DNA of 37,549 bases, from the NCBI GenBank assembly GCA_944386695.1, contig CALXCB010000011.1:1-37549 (forward strand), read 5' to 3'. Shown here piece by piece: positions 1 through 7,617 of this stretch. The position numbers were made by a program, and so were the translations under genes. The number at the start of each line of letters is the position of its first letter. The first letter of the stretch is position 1. The notes beneath the pieces were generated by a model that saw only the letters and a program-made list of their open reading frames with translations, had not been told where the DNA came from and made no database searches. The stretch comes from an uncultured Clostridia bacterium. Its GTDB lineage: Bacteria > Bacillota > Clostridia > TANB77 > CAG-508.

Positions 1-2
1 GA

Positions 3-3000
3 ATAAAAGATTTACCAGTTCGAGCTAAAGAACTAGGAATGGATGCTATGGCAATAACAGACCATGGAGTTATGTATGGAGCAATTGATTTTTATAAAGC
101 TTGTAAAAAAGAAGGAATCAAGCCAATTATAGGATGTGAAGTATATGTGGCACCACGATCTAGATTTGACAAAGAGCCTAATATAGATAACAAATACAAT
201 CACTTAATTTTACTTGCAAAAAATAAGCAAGGTTATAAAAACTTAAGTAAGCTAGTATCTTTAGGTTTTATCGATGGATATTATTATAAACCAAGAATAG
301 ATCTAGAAATTTTGGAAAAATATAGTGAAGGATTAATTTGTTTAAGTGCTTGTTTAGCAGGTTCTGTAAATCAGGCTTTATTGAATGGTGAAACCGAAAA
401 AGCTGAAGAAATTGCATTATGGCATAAAAGAGTTTTTGGTGATGATTATTATATAGAAATTCAAAACAATGGTTACAAAGAGCAAGTGCTAGCTAATCAA
501 AAATTAGTACAACTTGCAAGAAAATTAAATTTGCCACTTGTTGCGACTAATGATGCTCATTATTTAAAAAAAGAAGATAAATATAATCATGAAGTATTAC
601 TTTGTATTCAAACAGGAAAAAGAATGAGTGATCCAGATAGAATGAGTTTTGAAGAAGGAGAGTTGTATATAAAATCTCCTGAAGAAATGATGGATTATTT
701 TAAAGCATTTCCAGAGGCTATAGAAAATACAGTAAAAATAGCAGAAAAATGTAATTTGGAATTTGAATTTGGACACACAATACTTCCAAATTATGAGGTT
801 CCAGAAGGTTATGCAACACATTATGATTTTTTGGAAAAATTATGCAAAGATGGAATGAAAAAAAGATATGGCGAAAATATACCACAAGAATATATAGATA
901 GAGCGAATTATGAGCTTGGAATTATAAAGAAAATGGGATATGTTGACTATTATTTAATAGTATGGGATTATATCCATTATGCAAAAACACATGATATACC
1001 TGTTGGACCAGGAAGAGGCTCGGGTGCAGGTTCAATTTTGGCATATGCAATAGAAATAACAGACATAGATCCAATGAAATATAATTTACTTTTTGAAAGA
1101 TTTCTTAATCCAGAGAGGATTAGTATGCCAGATTTTGATGTCGATTTTAGTGATGAACAAAGACAAGAAATAATAGATTATGTATGTGAAAAATATGGAC
1201 ATGATCATGTATCTCAAATTATAACATTTGGAACTTTAGCTGCAAAAAATGCAATAAGAAATGTAGCAAGAGCATTAGATATTCCGCTTCCAGAGACAGA
1301 TAAAATTGCCAAAATGGTTCCAAATGAAGTACACATTACTATTAAAAAGGCAATAGAACAAAATATAGAATTACGTAATCTTTATGAAAATGATGAAAAA
1401 GTAAAAAAAATGTTAGATGTATCAATGGCTCTAGAAGGAATGCCAAAAAACACATCAACACACGCGTGTCGGAGTTGTTATAACAAAAGAGCCAGTAGAT
1501 AATTATGTTCCGTTATATGTAAGAGATGGACAAAATGCAACTCAATATGTAATGACAACACTTGAGGAGTTAGGACTTCTTAAAATGGACTTTTTAGGAC
1601 TTCGTACACTAACTGTTATAAAAGATACAAAAGAAATGGTAAAAAAAGATTTTAATATAGATGTAGAATTTGACAAAGATATGAATGACCCAAAAGTATA
1701 TAAATTATGGCAAGAAGGAAAAACCTGTGGAATATTCCAATTTGAAAGTCAAGGAATGAAAAACTTCATGCAAGAATTAAAGCCAGACTGCTTAGAAGAT
1801 TTAATAGCAGGTGTTTCACTTTATAGACCAGGACCAATGGATCAAATACCTCGTTATGTAAGGGGAAAGCAAACCGGAAAATATGAGTATACACATCCAA
1901 GCTTAGAACCAATACTAAATGTAACATATGGTTGTATGGTTTACCAAGAACAAGTTATGCAAATAGTACGTGATTTAGCAGGCTATTCTCTTGGAAGAGC
2001 AGATCTAGTACGTCGTGCTATGGGTAAGAAAAAACTAGATGTTATGGCACAAGAAAGAGAAGTATTTATACATGGACAAGTAGACGAACAAGGAAATGTA
2101 ATTGTTCCTGGTTGTGTAAGAAATGGAATAGATGAAGAATCAGCCAACAAAATATTTGACGAAATGGCAGAGTTTGCAAAATATGCATTTAATAAATCCC
2201 ATGCAGCATGCTATGCGGTAGTGTCATATCAAACAGCATATTTAAAGGCATATTATCCGTCAGAATTTATGGCAGCAATGTTAAATAGTTATTTAGGAAA
2301 TTTAGATAAAGTACCAGTTTATATAGAGGAGTGCAAAGCTTTAAATATATCTATTTTAAAGCCAGATATAAATATAAGTGAACTAAAATTTACAGTTGAT
2401 AATGGAAATATAAGATTTGGATTAGGGAGTGTAAAAAATGTAGGAACATCGCCAGTAGATACTATTATAAAAGAGAGAAATGAAAATGGAAAATATAAAA
2501 ATTTTACAGATTTTTGCGAACGAATAGCAGATAAAGCAGTTAATAAAAAATGTGTTGAGAGTTTAATAAAAGCAGGAGCATTTGATGAATTTGAACAAAC
2601 AAGAAGCACTCTTTTGGCATCTTTTGAAACAATAATAGATACAATACAATCAACAAAGAAAAAAGGATTAGAAGGTCAATTTTCAATGTTTGATCTAGGA
2701 TCAAATAATAGTGAAAATAATATTGATGATATAAAATATTCCTTTGAAGAAAAAGAAGAATTTTCAGAAAGAGAATTGCTATCTCAAGAAAAAGAAATGC
2801 TTGGAATTTATTTATCAGGACATCCTCTTAGCAAATTAAAGGAAGAAATAGAAAGACAAACCAATATAAGTACAAGAGATTTAATGGCAATAGATAATAA
2901 AATGAATCGTGAAAATGAAGATAGTATAAATGAAATAGAATTGAGAAGTCAATATGAGAGTAATTTAAAATTTAAAGACGGACAAGAAGTAAAGTTTGCA

Positions 3001-3468
3001 GGAATAATAAATTCTGTAAAAAAGAAGTTTACAAAAAATAATAGAATAATGGCATTTGTTAGTATAGAAGATTTATATGGACAAGCAGAAATTATTGTTT
3101 TTGAAAATGCATATTTAGCAGCAAAAGACAGTTTAATAGAAGAAAATATTGTTTTAGTAAAAGGCAGACTAAGCATTAGAGACGAAGAAAAAACAACTAT
3201 TATTGCAAATGAAATAAAAAATTTTGGAGTTCAAAAAAGAAAAGTTTTAAATATAAATATTACAAATTTAGATGAGCCTACAAAAAAGAAATTAAGAGGA
3301 GCACTTAAATACTTTACAGGTGAAATGAACAATATTGCAGTAGAAGCTCAGGAGGGAGAAAACACTTTAAATTGTGGAGCTATTTATTGTACAGATAAGA
3401 TATTAGAAGTATTTAAAGAAATTGTGGGAAAAGAAAATGTTAATTTAAAAGAATTGGAAATAAATTGA
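3..3468 (+). CDS. dnaE: DNA polymerase III alpha subunit (DnaE), 5'-partial, +1 frame change at CGG 1470-1472
   Basis: Catalytic subunit of the replicative DNA polymerase. The frame is open from base 3, so the start lies before the window. In order: PHP domain (ITDHGVMYGA near nt 54), polymerase core with the catalytic aspartates in PDFDVDF (nt 1128-1148), YRPGPMDQIP (near nt 1822), AFNKSHAACYAVVSYQTAYL (near nt 2187), helix-hairpin-helix, and a C-terminal OB fold (VKFAGIINSV, near nt 2992). At 1461 the frame reads H-A-C-R-S and stops at 1502. Dropping the C at 1470 gives the family sequence H-A-C-G-V-V-I-T-K-E-P, which continues to the stop at 3468. Both halves are well conserved and the gene is normally essential, so decay is unlikely. 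The choice is between +1 frameshifting and a sequence error. An internal ATG at 1552 is in the second frame but would lack the active site. Confidence 0.95.
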
Positions 3469-3512
3469 TATCTTATCCAATTATTACAAATAAAAAATAT
3501 GACAATATAGTA

Positions 3513-3546
3513 TTGACAGAAAAGAATAAAAATGCTTAAATAAAAT
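3513..3546 (+). promoter_or_regulatory. Candidate sigma-A promoter before the AAC-rich remnant
   Basis: TTGACA at 3513-3518 is followed after 18 bases by TAAATA (3537-3542), with TAAAAT at 3541-3546 as an alternative. The 'aatgct' just before the -10 also occurs before the -10 regions at 15396 and 23490, and an ATTACAAA element lies at 3483. This suggests the same promoter family as the surface-protein genes. It would transcribe the remnant at 3545-3739. Confidence 0.4.
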
Positions 3547-3569
3547 TGGAGTAAAATCGAAGACTTAAG
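3545..3569 (+). repeat. 25-nt repeat shared with the last 25 bases of the window
   Basis: Positions 3545-3569 match 37525-37549 at 24 of 25 bases (C at 3564, T at 37544). In the gene at 37137 this stretch encodes the conserved D-W-S-K-I-E-D-L segment after the 'PVPDGFTASQVPGET' block. Here it reads W-S-K-I-E-D-L-S-S-stop, with no upstream remainder of the gene. It looks like a leftover of a paralogue of that surface-protein family. Confidence 0.65.
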
Positions 3570-3601
3570 CTCATAGTTTCCAATGAATAGGGATAAATCA
3601 T

Positions 3602-3739
3602 AAGGCCAACTCTACCAACAACAGGGTCTTACGTGGCGGCAGATACAACAATTCGGGTAGCAACAAACCAGCAAGCAACCGCAACAACAACAATCCGACC
3701 AACAGCAACAACAACTATGGTTGTCGCTCCGCACTCTAA
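3602..3739 (+). other. AAC-rich FGE/C-type-lectin C-terminal remnant or DGR template-repeat-like sequence
   Basis: In one frame, ending at TAA 3737-3739, this reads N-N-R-V-L-R-G-G-R-Y-N-N-S-G-S followed by clusters of Asn and then Y-G-C-R-S-A-L. That is the last strand-loop region of an FGE-sulfatase/C-type-lectin fold. It aligns with the C-terminus of the gene at 23529 (R-I-W-R-G-G-N-F-W ... R-G-C-R-S-M-L). From the GGR block onward there are 12 Asn codons, ten of them AAC, in a genome that prefers AAT. AAY-rich codons are the hallmark of DGR template repeats, where adenines are the mutated positions. No start codon or reverse transcriptase accompanies it. It is either a template repeat separated from its system or the tail of a deleted paralogue. 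Confidence 0.55.
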
Positions 3740-3890
3740 TATTATTCCAGATTATGCATTTTACGGAATGTATACAGTGAAATATTAGATATTAAAGAGA
3801 TTTATTCCTTCCTAATATAGGTAAAAATGTATCATCAAAATATGTGCTAGTAGTTCTACGAGAAGGACAAATGTATGTGTTTTGAGTCAA

Positions 3891-3930
3891 AAAAGAGTAG
3901 ATTTAGATGTGCTAAATTTACTCTTTTGAT
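3891..3930 (+). terminator. Intrinsic terminator-like hairpin
   Basis: AAAAGAGTA (3891-3899) pairs with TACTCTTTT (3919-3927), extended inwards by GATTTA/TAAATT pairing with one mismatch around a short loop. The T-run is short. It would end transcripts covering the AAC-rich remnant. Confidence 0.45.
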
Positions 3931-4130
3931 AATTTTCGAATAAATCAGAAAATGAGAGTAATTTATTGACCGCTTACTTATTCTATAATCAGTTTTATAT
4001 TTTGTCAAGAAAAACATATCGACAAAATTCGATAAAAATCTGTTTATAAGCAAGGAAGAGTTAATTGTATATGTATAAAAAATCCAAAAATGGTAAAGAA
4101 TATTTGTAAAGCCAAAAAGGGGTGATGCAA

Positions 4131-4778
4131 ATGATTTTATTATACATACTAATATCAATAATAGTAATATTAGCTTTTATAATAATATTCACATCAATAG
4201 AATTACAAATAGAGAATCTGGAATATATAATTCCAAAGGCATACAGAAAAAGTGATTTAAAAGGAAAAGACGATTATAAAATAACAATAAAATTATATAT
4301 TTTAGGCAAAATTAATTATTTTAGAATCAATCTAACAAAAACAAAATCGGAGAGAGAAAGAATAAGAAGCAATGTAAAAAAATTTGAAAGAAAAATGTTT
4401 CAAAATATAGATAAATTTAAATTCGATATAAAAATCTTAAAATCTTTACAAACACTAAAATTTTTAAATATAAAATTAAAAAAATTAAATTTAAAAATAA
4501 TCTTAGGCACTGAAGATGCAGCATTAACAGCAATTCTAATTGGAGTAATAGCAAGTTTTATTGGAATAATACTAAAAGGATTTATACAAAATGAAAAAAC
4601 AAATTATTGGAAAATAGAGCCAATCTATCAGAATGTAAATTTACTAAAAATCAATTTAGATTGTATATTTCGTGTAAAATTGATACATATTATTTATACA
4701 ATTATTATTTCAAAAAAAGGAGGAGAACAAAATGTCAGAACATCCAATAGAAGGACTTATGCTTACAGCAATGAATAG
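4131..4778 (+). CDS. DUF2953 (YtfI-like) membrane protein
   Basis: A protein of about 215 residues with one N-terminal membrane span (M-I-L-L-Y-I-L-I-S-I-I-V-I-L-A) and a basic cytoplasmic part ending in K-K-G-G-E-Q-N-V-R-T-S-N-R-R. The 'S-N-R-R-T' tail is typical of DUF2953 proteins, which in spore formers precede gerW/ytfJ. The open frame reaches back to a GTG at 4122, but that overlaps the Shine-Dalgarno run AAAAGGGG (4115-4122). ATG 4131 gives normal spacing. It overlaps gerW by 47 bases, so the two are probably translationally coupled. The biochemical function is unknown. Confidence 0.75.
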   Translation: MILLYILISIIVILAFIIIFTSIELQIENLEYIIPKAYRKSDLKGKDDYKITIKLYILGKINYFRINLTKTKSERERIRSNVKKFERKMFQNIDKFKFDIKILKSLQTLKFLNIKLKKLNLKIILGTEDAALTAILIGVIASFIGIILKGFIQNEKTNYWKIEPIYQNVNLLKINLDCIFRVKLIHIIYTIIISKKGGEQNVRTSNRRTYAYSNE

Positions 4779-5305
4779 TATAAAAGATATGGTAGATGTA
4801 AATACCATTATAGGTGATCCTATTCAGATTTCAAATAGTACTGTTGTTATTCCAATATCGAAAGTCTCATTTGGTTTTGCCGCTGGAGGAAGTGAATTTA
4901 AAGGAGAGACAATAGACGAATATAACAAAAAAGATAAAGATGAACAAATACAATACAGATTACCATTTGGAGGACGGAGCAGGTGCTGGTGTTTCAATAA
5001 ATCCAATTGCATTTTTAGTAGTACAGTCAAATGTTGTAAAACTATTACCAGTTGATCATTCAAATGTTTTAGATAAAATTTTAGATTATGTGCCAGACCT
5101 AATAGACAAGGCAAATTGTATGATGAATAAATGCATACAAAATAAAAAAGATTTAGGGGATAAACTAATAAATAATATGAAGAAAAAGTGTGAAGAAAAA
5201 ATAAAAAAGCCAGATATAGAAAAGGTTGATAAAAAAGAAGATGAAAAAGAAGAAAATCCAAGTATTACAATAGAAAAAATAAATATAAAACAAGAGCAAG
5301 AATAA
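4732..5305 (+). CDS. gerW: GerW (YtfJ) family sporulation protein, +1 frame change at CGG 4975-4977
   Basis: The N-terminus matches the GerW/YtfJ family: M-S-E-H-P-I-E-G-L-M, then D-V-N-T-I-I-G-D-P and V-V-I-P-I-S-K-V-S-F-G-F-A-A-G-G-S-E-F. The family then expects a Gly-rich P-F-G-G-G-x-G-x-G-V-S. Here the frame reads P-F-G-G-R-S-R-C-W-C and stops at 5055. Skipping the C at 4975 gives P-F-G-G-G-A-G-A-G-V-S-I-N-P-I-A-F-L-V-V, followed by V-K-L-L-P-V-D and a Lys/Glu-rich tail to 5305. The restored length (about 190 residues) is longer than B. subtilis YtfJ because of the charged tail. Known GerW is a spore protein needed for normal germination. RBS AAAAGGAGGAG lies upstream of ATG 4732. Confidence 0.9.
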
Positions 5306-5318
5306 ATTTATTCTTGCT
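5293..5318. terminator. Bidirectional terminator palindrome
   Basis: GAGCAAGAATAAATTTATTCTTGCTC is a perfect 26-base palindrome. It overlaps the stop codons of the convergent gerW (5305) and Cys-rich peptide (5308) genes. The minus-strand side is followed by a T-rich stretch. Confidence 0.7.
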
Positions 5319-5445
5319 CAAAATATGCACAATTAGAATTTGATGCTGAATTAGAAGACAAAGTTGTAAATATTTTAGAGGAGATAGTCTCATAAGTACA
5401 CTCTCCATTTTTTTGATATTTACAATTTTCAATACAAGGAATCAT
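5308..5445 (-). CDS. Small Cys-rich protein (45 aa) downstream of nth
   Basis: The peptide begins M-I-P-C-I-E-N-C-K-Y-Q-K-N-G-E-C-T-Y and ends N-C-A-Y-F-E-Q-E. Four cysteines (C-x3-C-x7-C near the N-terminus and one near the end) suggest a small metal-binding fold. Similar 'C-x-x-C-K-Y-x-K-x-G-x-C ... C-x-Y-F' peptides are common near DNA-metabolism genes in Clostridia, sometimes mislabelled as acyl-carrier dehydratases. A good ribosome site (AATGGAGG) precedes the ATG. It lies 47 bases downstream of nth on the same strand, so they are probably co-transcribed. The function is unknown. Confidence 0.7.
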   Translation of the reverse strand: MIPCIENCKYQKNGECTYETISSKIFTTLSSNSASNSNCAYFEQE

Positions 5446-5492
5446 TTGTTAAACCTCCATTAAATAGTATATGATCCTAATTTAGTATTCCT

Positions 5493-6129
5493 CTAAAAAT
5501 TCTTTTTATACTCAGAACACAAATGTTTTACAGTACATTCATTACATAATGGATTTCTTGCTTTACAAGTATATCTTCCATGCCAAATAAATAAATGATT
5601 TATATCTTTATAATCAGATGGATCAAACATTTTTAATAAATCTTGCTCAATTTTGCTTGGTTCTTTTTCATTTGATAAACCTAATCGATTAGCAATACGT
5701 TTACAATGAGTATCAACAGCAATACCGTTTAGCAACTCCAAAAGCTTCTAACATAATTACATTAGCACTTTTTCTGCCAACTCCTGCTAATTTCATTAAG
5801 CTATCCATATCTTGTGGTACTTCACCATTAAAATCCTCTAAAATCTGTTTGGCACATTTTTTTATATTTTTAGCTTTATTTTTATAAAAACCACATGGGT
5901 GGATTAAATATTCAAGTTCAGCTAAATCAATATTTGCAAAATCTTGTATTGATTTACATCTTTTAAATAATGCAGGGGTAGTTTGATTAACTCTTTCATC
6001 TGTACATTGAGCAGACAAACAGACAGCTACAAGCATTTCAAATGGACTTGAAAAATCTAAACTACATTTAGCATCTGGATAAGTATTTCTTAAAATATTT
6101 AATAATTCAATTGCTTCGTTTCTGGTCAT
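5493..6129 (-). CDS. nth: Endonuclease III (Nth), +1 frame change at CGG 5727-5725
   Basis: Base-excision-repair DNA glycosylase/AP lyase. The N-terminal part has the helix-hairpin-helix and catalytic-lysine segment (L-A-G-V-G-R-K-S-A-N-V-I-M). The second part has the family D-T-H-C-K-R-I-A-N-R-L with the catalytic Asp, then the iron-sulfur ligands C-x6-C-x2-C-x5-C near the C-terminus. The two parts are in different frames. The first reads A-F-G-V-A-K-R-Y-C-C-stop. Skipping the C of in-frame CGG (5727, minus strand) gives A-F-G-V-A-K-G-I-A-V-D-T-H. The restored length of about 211 residues is normal. Without the shift the product lacks the catalytic Asp and the Fe-S cluster. RBS AAGGAGG precedes ATG 6129. 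Confidence 0.93.
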
Positions 6130-6266
6130 AAAAAAGCCTCCTTATAAACTATAGAAATATGTCGATTTATGGGAATAATTATACAAATATTAAATGAATT
6201 TGTCAAAAGGTAACAATAATTTACAAAAAACATATAATAATATTAAAAGTGTTGGAGGTAAAAGAA

Positions 6267-6416
6267 ATGAAAGGAATATTGAAAAAAACATTAGGAGTAT
6301 GTTTAATAGGTTTGGGTGTTGGAATATTAATGGTTCTTTTACTTCCAATAACAGGATGGTTAATTCTAATAGGTCTAATAATAATAGCTGTAGGCTTTAT
6401 ATGGCTAGCTTGTTAA
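6267..6416 (+). CDS. Small hydrophobic membrane protein (49 aa) upstream of spoVM
   Basis: M-K-G-I-L-K-K-T-L-G-V-C-L-I-G-L-G-V-G-I-L begins a Lys-rich N-terminus followed by two closely spaced membrane segments, broken by L-P-I-T-G-W. RBS TTGGAGG is 7-8 bases upstream. It ends 13 bases before the SpoVM-like peptide and the two share one terminator, so they form a small operon. The context suggests a spore-envelope or forespore-membrane role, but the family is not recognised with certainty. Confidence 0.7.
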   Translation: MKGILKKTLGVCLIGLGVGILMVLLLPITGWLILIGLIIIAVGFIWLAC

Positions 6417-6429
6417 AGGAGGTACATAT

Positions 6430-6504
6430 ATGACAATAGTAGTAAAAAAAGTTCCTAAGGCATTTAGAGGAATAGTAAAATTTCTATTTAGAATAAAAGA
6501 TTAA
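6430..6504 (+). CDS. spoVM: SpoVM-like stage V sporulation peptide (24 aa)
   Basis: The peptide starts M-T-I-V-V-K-K-V-P-K-A-F-R-G-I-V and ends in F-R-I-K-D. It matches SpoVM in length, in the K-x-P-K/R-x-x-x-G-I/L-V core with its helix-bending proline, and in the amphipathic helix ending in basic-acidic residues. Known SpoVM binds the convex forespore membrane and anchors the coat protein SpoIVA. A strong RBS (AAAGGAGG) overlaps the end of the upstream gene. The assignment rests on motif and size. Confidence 0.75.
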   Translation: MTIVVKKVPKAFRGIVKFLFRIKD

Positions 6505-6508
6505 AAAT

Positions 6509-6546
6509 AAACCGTCAATGAGAAATTAATTTTTTCATGACGGTTT
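6509..6546 (+). terminator. Intrinsic terminator after spoVM
   Basis: AAACCGTCA (6509-6517) pairs with TGACGGTTT (6538-6546). Inside, ATGAG/TTCAT and AAATTAATTT give further pairing. The A-rich and T-rich flanks allow termination in both directions. Confidence 0.7.
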
Positions 6547-6642
6547 AATCTAATTATATTTCATTTCAATCTAATGGACTTACTGAAGTTTTCAACAGTA
6601 ATTCCTTACTTGGCAGTGAATAGTAATTATTAATTGAAAGAT

Positions 6643-7052
6643 TTATGTAATTTTTTTAAATTGTTCTTGTAAATCAGAAAGCCAAGTAAAAGCTTGACTT
6701 ATAGATAAGCTGTCAATATCAACTTTTGAAAATTCACATATAATTTCAAATACCTTTTTATCATTTAAATGCTTATCAAGAGAAGAAGTATGAGAAGTTT
6801 GAGTAATAGTAACAACTTGAACATTCAATTTTAATTTCTCTATTTTTTTAAAATATTTCTCAGCATTGGTGATAGGGAAACCACATTTAACAATATCAGT
6901 ATTTAAATAAGATAGTTTTAAATCAAGAATTGGTGCAAATTTTTTAGCATCGTCAGAAATAAATATATAAAATATTCCATTTTTAAAAAGATAGTATGTA
7001 TTAGGATCTTCTTTTTTAAAGATAGATATTTTTTATATAATTTACTACTCAT
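6643..7052 (-). CDS. MutS N-terminal (domain I)-like protein with apparent -1 frameshift at A-AAA-AAG
   Basis: The restored protein (about 136 aa) begins M-S-S-K-L-Y-K-K-Y-L-S-L-K-K, then E-D-P-N-T-Y-Y-L-F-K-N-G-I-F-Y-I-F. This resembles the mismatch-recognition domain I of MutS ('Y-x-x-x-K-x-x-x-P-D-x-x-x-x-F-x-x-G-x-F-Y'), followed by C-G-F-P-I-T-N-A-E-K-Y like MutS 'C-G-V-P-x-H-A-x-x-x-Y'. No ATPase domain follows. The only start with a ribosome site (AAAAGGTTG before ATG 7052) is in another frame. The frames join at the A6 run (7012-7017), where the zero frame reads TTA-AAA-AAG. A -1 slip there gives exactly the observed downstream frame. A missing A in a homopolymer is the alternative. 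Confidence 0.6.
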
Positions 7053-7201
7053 TTTACCACAACCTTTTTTATAATATTAATAATTATACAGAAAAAAAAC
7101 GAAAAAACAACAACTAATAATAGTTGGAAAAAAATATTTTCAGCAGTGATTAATTAATATAATTCAAAGATATATAATCTAACTAAAAAGGTGGAGGTAA
7201 T

Positions 7202-7573
7202 ATGTCTTATTTTAGTAGGTTTTATAAACAAGAAAAGAAAATAAGTAGAACATTAGATATTGATGAACAATTATATTCAGAATTGGAATATTTATCAAAA
7301 AATGTATATGAAGCATCAATAAGTAAACTAGTAAATGCATCAATAGAAAAACTAATAGAAACAGAGGATATTCAACTTTATGAAAGAAAAAGTAAGTACT
7401 ATGTTTCAAGATCTTTTTTAATAAGAGAAAGTTTAATGGATGGATTATATAAATTAAAAGAAAAATATAGAGTTTCAATATGTTTACTTGTTAATGTTGC
7501 AATAAGGAATGCTTTAATTACAGAAAAAGAAGAAAAAAATGCAACATTAATTGCACAAAAAATAAATAAATGA
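7202..7573 (+). CDS. Tandem ribbon-helix-helix-like protein (123 aa), function unknown
   Basis: Two similar halves are visible. Residues ~16-54 are S-R-T-L-D-I-D-E-Q-L-Y-S-E-L ... I-S-K-L-V-N-A-S-I-E-K-L-I. Residues ~69-107 are S-R-S-F-L-I-R-E-S-L-M-D-G-L ... I-C-L-L-V-N-V-A-I-R-N-A-L-I. Each has the strand-helix-helix pattern of Arc/CopG-type DNA-binding proteins, so one chain could act as a built-in dimer. RBS AAAGGTGGAGG precedes ATG 7202. It lies 44 bases before the Gly-rich membrane protein and may regulate that cluster, which is inference. Confidence 0.65.
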   Translation: MSYFSRFYKQEKKISRTLDIDEQLYSELEYLSKNVYEASISKLVNASIEKLIETEDIQLYERKSKYYVSRSFLIRESLMDGLYKLKEKYRVSICLLVNVAIRNALITEKEEKNATLIAQKINK

Positions 7574-7617
7574 TATAATCAATTTGATAAAAATAAAAGG
7601 AAAGGAGGAGCCTGTAA

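Larger units (their letters stand above)
3469..4130. other. 660-nt non-coding region
   Basis: Between dnaE and the DUF2953 gene. It holds the promoter-like site at 3513, the 25-nt repeat at 3545, the AAC-rich remnant at 3602-3739 and a hairpin at 3891-3927. I see no intact gene. The minus-strand open frame at 3856-4158 is hydrophobic, AT-driven and has no recognisable domain. Confidence 0.6.

Noticed and set aside
3621..3787. Alternative reading frame of the AAC-rich region giving L-P-T-T-G-S-Y-V-A-A-D-T-T as a sortase motif
   Set aside because: The Thr-rich frame matches no family, whereas the other frame aligns with the FGE-fold C-terminus. L-P-T-T-G there is coincidence.
3856..4158. Minus-strand 100-residue open frame
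   Set aside because: AT-driven hydrophobic translation, no ribosome site, and it overlaps the start of the DUF2953 gene and the terminator hairpin.
6194..6433. 79-residue plus-strand open frame over the small membrane protein
   Set aside because: It is Asn-rich nonsense in the wrong frame. The real gene at 6267 has a ribosome site and clear membrane segments.
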